Positions 1 through 5,262 of a stretch of 5,724 nucleotides of DNA are shown here, piece by piece. Position numbers and translations under genes: made by a program. The stretch's first letter is position 1; the number at the start of each line of letters is the position of its first letter. Origin of the DNA: Victivallales bacterium (lineage in GTDB: Bacteria > Verrucomicrobiota > Lentisphaeria > Oligosphaerales > Oligosphaeraceae). A model generated the notes under the pieces. It did no database searches, had not been told where the DNA came from, and saw nothing but the letters and a program-made list of their open reading frames with translations. The stretch is taken from contig JAFRLP010000302.1 of NCBI GenBank assembly GCA_017431185.1, forward strand, positions 1-5,724, in the 5' to 3' direction.

Positions 1-323
1 ACCACCTCGGCCTGCATGATGCGCAGGTGCTCCTGCATTTCGAGGCGGTGCTTCATGACCTCCTGATACCGTCTGCGGTCAGCCTGGTGCGGGTGCGAGA
101 GCGTGGCCGCCGCACGGGCCTCGTTGAAGAACCGCCCGATGAATTCCTTGTCGGCGGCCAATTCGGCGGAGAGGATTTTGAAGGCGACCTGGCGCTCCAA
201 ATCCAACTGCTCCGCCAAATAGACCACGGCCATTGCGCCGCGGCCCAGTTCATGGTCAATGCGGTAGCCGTTGATGACCGTGCCTGGCGCAATGTCCTGA
301 AATTGCTGTTCGTTCTCGCTCAT
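1..323 (-). CDS. Ser/Thr protein kinase-like protein, N-terminal part only; C-lobe absent in the visible part
   Basis: The first 107 codons are visible and the frame is open to the left edge. Residues about 20-78 match the N-lobe of a Hanks-type bacterial Ser/Thr kinase: glycine loop GRGAMA (27-32) followed by VVYLAE, ATP-binding Lys49 in VAFKIL, and alpha-C Glu68 in FFNEARAAATLSHP. A normal kinase would continue with an NIVQ-like strand and a hinge. Here residues 79-107 are instead a charged, helix-prone stretch (ADRRRYQEVMKHRLEM) with no kinase character. The alternative frames do not restore kinase sequence either, so a simple frameshift is unlikely. A tandem GGTGCG hexamer sits at the switch point (86-97). 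ATG323 is the first possible start after an in-frame stop at 371-369. No Shine-Dalgarno is evident, and it starts 37 bases after rhaB, so it is probably co-transcribed. It is a paralogue of the large kinase-like protein in this window (19 of 42 residues identical over an ungapped stretch). It could be a true N-lobe/coiled-coil protein, a decayed gene or an assembly artefact. Confidence 0.78.
   Translation of the reverse strand, partial: MSENEQQFQDIAPGTVINGYRIDHELGRGAMAVVYLAEQLDLERQVAFKILSAELAADKEFIGRFFNEARAAATLSHPHQADRRRYQEVMKHRLEMQEHLRIMQAEV
86..97. repeat. Tandem hexamer GGTGCG x2 at the kinase similarity breakpoint
   Basis: Two perfect adjacent copies of GGTGCG on the plus strand (86-91 and 92-97) code for the Ser-His-Pro-His-Gln residues where kinase similarity ends in the minus-strand gene. 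Short direct repeats are typical of slippage or deletion junctions, but a 6-base repeat in GC-rich coding DNA can also be chance. Confidence 0.45.
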
Positions 324-360
324 GAGCCAGAGATTCGGAGTGTTCGCCCTGCCGGCGCTC

Positions 361-1833
361 TCAAGAGATCACCTTTGCGTATTTACGGTAGGCCGTATTC
401 CAGGCCTTGGTGTTTTTCGGCGTGTAACTTTCCAGTTCGGTGCTGGCGGCGACGATTTCGCGCGCCTTGGCCAAATCCCTGATGGCGCCTGTGGCGATGG
501 CCTGGACGGCGATGTTGCCCAGCGCCGTCCCCTCGATGGGGCCAGTAAGCACGGGACGGTTGATGGCGTTGGCTGTGAACTGCACCAGCAGGCGGTTCTG
601 GCATCCGCCCCCGACAATGTGGAGCACGTCAATCTTGCGGCCCGTGATGGTCTCCAATTCATCCACGCTCTGGCGGTAGCGCATCGCCAGGGACTCCAGT
701 GCGGTGCGGATGATTTGCCCCTTGGTTTCCGGCACGGGCTGTTTCGTGCGCTTGCAGAATGCCTGGATGCGGGCGGGCATATCGCCTGGCGTGACAAAGC
801 TGGAGTCGTTGGGGTCAACAAAGGAGCGGAATGGCTCGGCCTTCTCCGCCAGTTTGACCATTTCGCCGAAGTCCAGGCTTTCGCCCTGCCGTTTCCATTC
901 GTTGCGGCACTCCTGGACCAGCCATAGTCCCAGGATGTTCTTGAGGAAGCGGATGGTGTTGCCGACCCCGCCCTCGTTGGTGTAGTTGGCCTTCTGGGCA
1001 GCCGCGGAGAGCAGGGGCTTGTCCAGTTCCAGTCCGATGAGGCTCCAGGTTCCGGAGGAGAGGTACGCCCAGTTGCTTCCAGCCTTGGCGGGCACGGCGG
1101 CCACGGCGCTGGCGGTGTCGTGCGACCCCACGAGAACCACGGGCAGGGCAGGCGCCTTCAACTCCTCCTGAAGTTGCGGAAGGAGTTTGCCGACCACCGT
1201 GCCCGAGGGGACAATCTTCGGGAACAGGCTCTTTTTCAGCCCCATGGCCTTGATGAGATTCCATGCCCAATCCCCTGTGGTGGGATTGTAGAGCGCGGAG
1301 GTGGTGGCGATGGAGTATTCGGCGGACTTGTCGCCGCAGAGCAGATAGGTCAAGGCATTCGGCATGAACAGCAGTTTGTCCGCGATCTTCAGCGTCTGGT
1401 CTCCGTTCTGGACAGCCGCCGCCAACTGGAAGACCGTGTTCAGCCCCAGGATCTGGATGCCCGTGGACTGGTAAAGCTGCTCCGGCGAAACCTTTTTGTA
1501 GAAGAACGGCATGGCTGCGTCATTGCGCGGGTCGCGGTAGTTGCGGGGATTGCCTGCCAGGAAGCCGTCCTTGTCCAAAAAGGCGAAGTCCACGCCCCAG
1601 GTGTCAATGCCGATTCCCGAGATTTTCTCGCCCAGGGCCGCCGCCTTGGCAATGCCAGCCTTGATTTCCGTGAAGAGCGACAGGATGTCCCAGAACAGTC
1701 CGCCATTGATGGCCACCGGTCCGTTGGGAAAACGGTGCAACTCCTTCAGGACGATTTTGCCCTTGTCCAGGCTGCCAAGAATCGCGCGCCCTGAAGACGC
1801 GCCCAAATCAATCGCGAGAAAATTCTTTTTCAT
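361..1833 (-). CDS. rhaB: Rhamnulokinase (L-rhamnulose kinase), FGGY family
   Basis: This cytoplasmic enzyme phosphorylates L-rhamnulose with ATP to L-rhamnulose 1-phosphate, the second step of L-rhamnose catabolism. The 490-residue length matches E. coli RhaB. Visible RhaB/FGGY landmarks are the N-terminal phosphate loop AIDLGASSGR (7-16), the signature GIDTWGVDF (75-83), NYRDPRN (98-104), the segment GSHDTASA with putative catalytic Asp239, LSSGTWSLIG (258-267), the nucleotide-binding glycine segment IVGGGCQNRLL (406-416) and GPIEGTALGN (431-440). The domain is complete, with no frame break. ATG1833 fits the family start, since the phosphate loop begins within ten residues. No Shine-Dalgarno is seen; the leader just before the ATG is rich in A and C. 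It lies 98 bases after the phosphoesterase gene and 37 bases before the kinase-like fragment. Isomerase (rhaA) and rhamnulose-phosphate aldolase (rhaD) genes are not in the window. A related FGGY substrate such as L-fuculose is possible, but TWGVDF and overall similarity favour rhamnulose. Confidence 0.94.
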   Translation of the reverse strand: MKKNFLAIDLGASSGRAILGSLDKGKIVLKELHRFPNGPVAINGGLFWDILSLFTEIKAGIAKAAALGEKISGIGIDTWGVDFAFLDKDGFLAGNPRNYRDPRNDAAMPFFYKKVSPEQLYQSTGIQILGLNTVFQLAAAVQNGDQTLKIADKLLFMPNALTYLLCGDKSAEYSIATTSALYNPTTGDWAWNLIKAMGLKKSLFPKIVPSGTVVGKLLPQLQEELKAPALPVVLVGSHDTASAVAAVPAKAGSNWAYLSSGTWSLIGLELDKPLLSAAAQKANYTNEGGVGNTIRFLKNILGLWLVQECRNEWKRQGESLDFGEMVKLAEKAEPFRSFVDPNDSSFVTPGDMPARIQAFCKRTKQPVPETKGQIIRTALESLAMRYRQSVDELETITGRKIDVLHIVGGGCQNRLLVQFTANAINRPVLTGPIEGTALGNIAVQAIATGAIRDLAKAREIVAASTELESYTPKNTKAWNTAYRKYAKVIS

Positions 1834-1855
1834 GGTGTTTTAGGGGTTGGTTGGA

Positions 1856-1874
1856 CACAATGCCTATTCACAAT
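1856..1874 (-). repeat. Direct repeat ATTGTG x2 in the rhaB leader
   Basis: On the minus strand ATTGTG occurs at 1874-1869 and again at 1861-1856, 13 bases apart start to start, just downstream of the candidate -10. Spaced direct half-sites are the usual binding mode of AraC-family activators such as RhaR and RhaS, so this could be an operator. The half-site is short and the match may be chance. Confidence 0.25.
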
Positions 1875-1877
1875 ACT

Positions 1878-1907
1878 ATACTATCTACCATAAATCAAAT
1901 TTTTCAA
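1878..1907 (-). promoter_or_regulatory. Candidate sigma70-type promoter for rhaB
   Basis: On the minus strand, TTGAAA (1907-1902) is followed after 18 bases by TAGTAT (1883-1878), within a strongly AT-rich island in otherwise GC-rich DNA. Transcription would begin near 1871, leaving a leader of about 40 bases before the rhaB ATG. A second -10-like hexamer, TATAGT (1880-1875), overlaps it but is too far from the -35. The -10 match is only moderate (4 of 6). The AT content and position support the call more than the hexamers do. Confidence 0.45.
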
Positions 1908-1931
1908 CACCGCTGCGCGGAAATTTCGTGT

Positions 1932-2783
1932 TCAGGCCAAATGCACAAAGTGGCAGACGGGTTTGGCGTCCTGCGGAAAATCAACGATGGCCAGGGCGCC
2001 TTCCATGGTCAGGGAGCCTGCGCACACCTGCAAGGAGCCGGCGGGGAGTTCCACAAGGTAGTGATGGTGGATGTGGCCGGAGAGGACGGCGGCCAGCCGT
2101 CCCGTCTGCAACGGTGTGGCGAGGGGGTCTGCGCCTCGCAAACCGTGCCGTCCCGTCAGCAAGGAACCCGATGGGGCAAGCACGGGAAAATGACAGAGAA
2201 CAGCCAATTTTTCGCCGGCGGGAATGGCTTCCAGCAGATGGTTGATTCTGTCCGCCATCCCTGAATCGATTCTGCCGCAGGAGAGATACGGCGCGGTGGG
2301 AATGGCCGCATTCACCAGCATCAGCGAAAGGTGACGAATCCGCCGAATGACGGGCAGGGACGACAGTTCCAGACCGGTGTTCAGGTGGCGGAACGCCTTG
2401 TCCAGGGCCTGTTCCGCAGCGTCTTCCGCCACGTAGGCGTCATGGTTGCCAGGGACATAGGCGAACAATCCATCGGTCACCTCTTTTACCGGCTGCAGGA
2501 GTTGCTCCGCCAGCGTGAACTCCTCCGGCAGGGAGACGCTGGTCAAATCGCCTGCGCAGGCCACCACATCGGGCTGCAATTGGGGCAGCAGTTCCGCCAG
2601 TTGGCGCACACGCCCTTCGTGAGCGCGCCAACTGCGGAGCAGCAGGTGGTTGAACGCCCCCAGTACACGCTTGGAGAGAAACTGGGAGAACCGCCCCGGA
2701 AAGCGCCCGAAATGCGGGTCGGAGAACAGCACGACGCGCACGGCGTCGGGCGGTCGTTCAGGAAGCACGGGACGCCTGGTCAT
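1932..2783 (-). CDS. Calcineurin-like metallophosphoesterase (Icc/CpdA-type, COG1409-like)
   Basis: This 283-residue hydrolase carries every metal-binding motif of the calcineurin-like phosphoesterase fold: DPH (Asp22, His24), GDLT (Asp79), GNHD (Asn113, with His114 as catalytic partner), CHFP (His198) and GHIH (His237, His239). It should bind two metal ions, often Mn or Fe, and cleave a phosphomono- or phosphodiester. There is no signal peptide or membrane helix, so it is probably cytoplasmic. The basic helical stretch at 33-60 (SKRVLGAFNHLLLRSW) followed by PEEF after the GDLT motif recalls a common bacterial subgroup of Icc-like proteins whose substrate is mostly unassigned. The GDxVDRG and GNHE signatures of PPP-type protein phosphatases are missing. 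The ATG overlaps the stop of the upstream kinase-like gene by 4 bases, and AAGGA lies directly against the ATG, so translational coupling is likely. Substrate could be a cyclic nucleotide, a lipid or a sugar phosphate; the sequence does not say. Confidence 0.9.
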   Translation of the reverse strand: MTRRPVLPERPPDAVRVVLFSDPHFGRFPGRFSQFLSKRVLGAFNHLLLRSWRAHEGRVRQLAELLPQLQPDVVACAGDLTSVSLPEEFTLAEQLLQPVKEVTDGLFAYVPGNHDAYVAEDAAEQALDKAFRHLNTGLELSSLPVIRRIRHLSLMLVNAAIPTAPYLSCGRIDSGMADRINHLLEAIPAGEKLAVLCHFPVLAPSGSLLTGRHGLRGADPLATPLQTGRLAAVLSGHIHHHYLVELPAGSLQVCAGSLTMEGALAIVDFPQDAKPVCHFVHLA

Positions 2784-5092
2784 TCCTTCAGTTCCGCGAT
2801 GATGCCCGCAGCCGTCTCTTTGTACTCCTCGTACTCATCGGCGTTGTTTCTCTTCAGGAAAATGGCGAGGGCCTGCGCCTGGCGCTTTTTGAGGTCACGC
2901 ATCTTGTTCACCATGCGCTCCAGGTAAGGGCCAGCGGAGAGCAGAGGGATTTCCGCAAGCAGGAACGCGGCCTCCGATTCCTCCTTGTGCTTTTCCAGGA
3001 ACCCCTTCGCCAGGTTCAGGTTGGCCCCCTGCAGGACAAGGAAGCAGCATTCGTACATCATCAGGCTGTCCTGGTCAATCTCCCCCTTGTCCGCGGCGGC
3101 CTTGGCCAGCGCGAAAATCTGGAACGGAACCAGCGTGCGGAGATTCAGGGTGTCGTTCACGACATCCTTCACCTCGCGCTTGGAGCGTTTGTCGGTGCGA
3201 ATGGTGGTGAAGGAGACGTTGATGGTGTCAAAGATGATCTCCTCCACAATCCAGGGCTGCTTGGAACCCAGCATCGGGATTTCCGTCCCCTGATACTTGT
3301 CCTTGGAATTGCGGATGGCCTGGTAGAGTTTCCCCGCCTTTTCAAGGGCATTGATCCAGCCTTGCGACCAGGCTGCGGCATCCTCATCCTCGGACTCGAC
3401 CATGGCGCCGAAGAGATTGTCGGCGGTGTTGAATTCATAGCGGTTGGCCATCTCGACGATTTCCTTGCGGATGCGCTTCTGGTTGGCCTCGAACTGCGCC
3501 TTCTGGTGCTTCTGGCGCGCCTCCTCGGCGGCCTGCGCCTCCTTCTCTTCCTTGGCCTTGGCCGCCTCCTCGGCGGCGCGCTCCGCCTCCGCCTGCTCGC
3601 GGGCGGCCTTTGACTTGGCGGCAGCCGACAGCTGGTTCCAGGTGCTCTTCAAGGCATGCAGTCCCTCGGCGCGCGTCTTCTCCAAATCCTGCTCCACAAA
3701 CGGCGCGACCGCCGCGGCGAGTTCCGCAGCCTCGCGTGTGGAGGGCGCAATCGTCGCCTGCGCCTCCTGGATTTCCTTGCGCAACTCCACGGCGTCGGCG
3801 CCCTGTTCGATTTTCGCCGTCAAGGCGGCCAGGTTGAATCCGGCGCCTGGCTCGGCTGGGTTGGCTGGGCCGGCCTGCTGCGCCGGCTCCTTCTTGCCCC
3901 CCGCCAGCACAACCGCCAAGACAATTCCAACCACAACCAGCACGGCCACGACCGCGATGGCGACAATCGCGCCGGTGTTCTTCTTCGGGGCTGCGTCCGT
4001 CGCCTTGCGTTTGGGCGCAGGGGCACCGCCGCCCGACGAGGCCAGTTTGATGCCACCGCCCTTGGCCACCTTCAGCTTCGGCCGCGCGCTCTGGGTGTCA
4101 TCGGCGTCGTTGCCCGTGACGGGCTGCTGCGCCGTCGGCGGAATGACATGCTTCAGGGGTTTGCCCTCCTTGGCCAAATTGATGTCCGCAAGCAGTTCGT
4201 CATAGTCGGCGTAACGGTCTCTGGGGCGTTTGGCCAGCATTCCATCCACCAGTTTCGCCAAGGGGCCTGGTGTGGTTGGCTGCGCCTCCTCCAGCGGGAT
4301 GAGCGGTTCGGTGATGTGCATGGGAGCAGCCTCGCCAGGCGAGTCGGCTATGTACGGGGGGTGTCCCGCCAGGGCATGGTAGAGGGTCGCGCCCAGGCTG
4401 TAGATGTCACTCTGCACGCTCGGCTGGCCGCCCAGCATCAATTCAGGCGCCATGTAGATGGGCGAGATGAACAGTTCCATCTCGCCGTCAGGGGTGAATT
4501 CCACGGATTTGGGAATCAGTCCCAGAGAGGACAATTTCGGGGTGCCGTCCTCGGCGAAAAGGATGTTGGATGGCTGGATGTCCCGATGGAGCAGCCCCTT
4601 CTCCTTGCTGGCGCTGGCCAAGGCCGTGGCCAGCCCAAGGGCCAGCTCCACCGCCTTGGGGGCGGAAAGCGGCTCGTTCTTGAGCCGTTCCTCCAGGCTG
4701 GCGCCGTTGATGCGTTCCATCACCACGCAGGTGAGCCCCTGGTGGCTCTGTACGGCGTAGGTCTGCACCAGGTTGGGGCTGTTGATGGATGCGGCTGCCT
4801 TGGCCTCGGTGGTGAACTGCTCGACAGTCTTCTCGTCCGCCGCCAATTGGGGGGAGAGCACGCGCATCACGACGTCGCGGTCAAGGTTGAGCTGGTGCGC
4901 GAGGTGAAGCGTGCCAAAGGCGTCCTCCGCGATTTGCTCCTTGATGAGGAGTTCGCCAAGAATCGCCCCCGGGTCAGTCAGTTCCACGGGAACTTGAACC
5001 AGCTGCTGGCAATTTCCGCATCGCACAATATCGCCAGGTTGACAGTCGGCGATGTCCAGAATGTTTTGGCAAAGGGAACATTGAAATCTCAC
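2780..5092 (-). CDS. Zinc-ribbon / predicted Ser/Thr pseudokinase / single-pass membrane protein with coiled coil
   Basis: The protein has 770 residues. In order: an N-terminal zinc ribbon with CSLC (Cys5, Cys8) and CGNC (Cys25, Cys28); a protein-kinase-like domain at about 46-305; a basic juxtamembrane linker (335-371); one membrane helix (about 375-398); a Pro/Ala linker; an Ala/Glu/Lys-rich probable coiled coil (about 485-545); and a C-terminal region (546-770) I do not recognise. Positive charges before the helix suggest a cytoplasmic kinase-like domain and an exported C-terminus. Kinase landmarks kept are alpha-C Glu96, HRD (169-171), Asn176, APE (215-217) and Asp229. Key residues are altered: the glycine loop is IAEDAFG (two glycines lost), the ATP-binding Lys is Arg77, HRDxK has Gln173, and DFG is SLG (189-191). 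Catalysis is therefore doubtful, and a signalling scaffold or pseudokinase is the best reading. The start is GTG, supported by GAGAGGT eight bases upstream, with an in-frame TAA farther up and no in-frame ATG between. It is first in a likely operon and is divergent from the aldolase gene. Confidence 0.92.
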   Translation of the reverse strand: MRFQCSLCQNILDIADCQPGDIVRCGNCQQLVQVPVELTDPGAILGELLIKEQIAEDAFGTLHLAHQLNLDRDVVMRVLSPQLAADEKTVEQFTTEAKAAASINSPNLVQTYAVQSHQGLTCVVMERINGASLEERLKNEPLSAPKAVELALGLATALASASKEKGLLHRDIQPSNILFAEDGTPKLSSLGLIPKSVEFTPDGEMELFISPIYMAPELMLGGQPSVQSDIYSLGATLYHALAGHPPYIADSPGEAAPMHITEPLIPLEEAQPTTPGPLAKLVDGMLAKRPRDRYADYDELLADINLAKEGKPLKHVIPPTAQQPVTGNDADDTQSARPKLKVAKGGGIKLASSGGGAPAPKRKATDAAPKKNTGAIVAIAVVAVLVVVGIVLAVVLAGGKKEPAQQAGPANPAEPGAGFNLAALTAKIEQGADAVELRKEIQEAQATIAPSTREAAELAAAVAPFVEQDLEKTRAEGLHALKSTWNQLSAAAKSKAAREQAEAERAAEEAAKAKEEKEAQAAEEARQKHQKAQFEANQKRIRKEIVEMANRYEFNTADNLFGAMVESEDEDAAAWSQGWINALEKAGKLYQAIRNSKDKYQGTEIPMLGSKQPWIVEEIIFDTINVSFTTIRTDKRSKREVKDVVNDTLNLRTLVPFQIFALAKAAADKGEIDQDSLMMYECCFLVLQGANLNLAKGFLEKHKEESEAAFLLAEIPLLSAGPYLERMVNKMRDLKKRQAQALAIFLKRNNADEYEEYKETAAGIIAELKE

Positions 5093-5099
5093 GGTCTTG

Positions 5100-5106
5100 A
5101 CCTCTC
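5100..5106 (-). promoter_or_regulatory. Shine-Dalgarno that decides the GTG start of the pseudokinase gene
   Basis: On the minus strand GAGAGGT (5106-5100) lies seven bases before GTG5092. No ATG in this frame occurs between the upstream in-frame TAA and this GTG. The zinc-ribbon cysteines begin four residues after it, so this start is well supported. Confidence 0.75.
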
Positions 5107-5115
5107 TGTTGCAGA

Positions 5116-5144
5116 TTGAAAAAATCAGAATTCTGTATTATATT
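5116..5144 (+). promoter_or_regulatory. Candidate sigma70-type promoter for the aldolase gene
   Basis: TTGAAA (5116-5121), a 17-base spacer and TATATT (5139-5144) form the best sigma70-like promoter in the window. Transcription would begin near 5151, which leaves an unusually long leader of about 110 bases before the aldolase ATG. The spacer holds the perfect palindrome CAGAATTCTG. Confidence 0.55.
5126..5135. repeat. Perfect 10-base palindrome inside the divergent promoter
   Basis: CAGAATTCTG reads the same on both strands and sits between the -35 and -10 of the aldolase promoter and just downstream of the pseudokinase -10. A dimeric repressor bound here could block both promoters. Ten bases is short, and no second copy was seen in the intergenic region. 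Confidence 0.35.
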
Positions 5145-5168
5145 AAGTGCGTTTTCGAGAATTGGCAA
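5137..5168 (-). promoter_or_regulatory. Candidate promoter for the pseudokinase operon
   Basis: On the minus strand a perfect TATAAT (5142-5137) is present. TTGCCA (5168-5163) lies 20 bases upstream of it, which is long. The same -35 is 17 bases from the weaker overlapping TAATAT (5145-5140). Either choice puts the transcript start near 5130 and gives a leader of roughly 40 bases. The -10 shares bases with the plus-strand -10 of the aldolase promoter. Confidence 0.5.
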
Positions 5169-5249
5169 ATAGGTACGGCGTAAGTTTTCGGCAAAAGTCG
5201 CAAATAAATGCTGTTCTGAACGCCAAACAGTCAAAAAACACACATCACA

Positions 5250-5256
5250 GAAGGGA
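5250..5256 (+). promoter_or_regulatory. Ribosome binding site of the aldolase gene
   Basis: GAAGGGA lies six bases before ATG5263, a good Shine-Dalgarno with normal spacing. It fixes the start of the aldolase and contrasts with the missing Shine-Dalgarno of rhaB and the kinase-like fragment. Confidence 0.7.
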
Positions 5257-5262
5257 CTCAAC

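Noticed and set aside
322..1794. Plus-strand open frames of about 200 codons (322-927 and 1120-1794) opposite rhaB
   Set aside because: RhaB is unambiguous over the same bases, and these frames show no motifs and no ribosome binding site.
1910..1920. CCGC-GCA-GCGG hairpin after the phosphoesterase stop as a terminator
   Set aside because: The stem is only four base pairs and no T-run follows (the next bases are TGTTGAAAAATTT), so intrinsic termination is not supported.
1932..2783. Reading the phosphoesterase as a PPP-family protein Ser/Thr phosphatase partner of the kinase
   Set aside because: The GDxVDRG and GNHE signatures of PPP phosphatases are absent; GDLT and GNHD fit the Icc/CpdA-like branch.
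3656..5119. Open frame of 487 codons on the plus strand opposite the pseudokinase gene
   Set aside because: It is fully antisense to a gene with clear zinc-ribbon, kinase-like and membrane features. Its product is Gly/Arg/His/Leu-rich with no domain, typical of a reverse-strand frame kept open by GC-rich codon bias.
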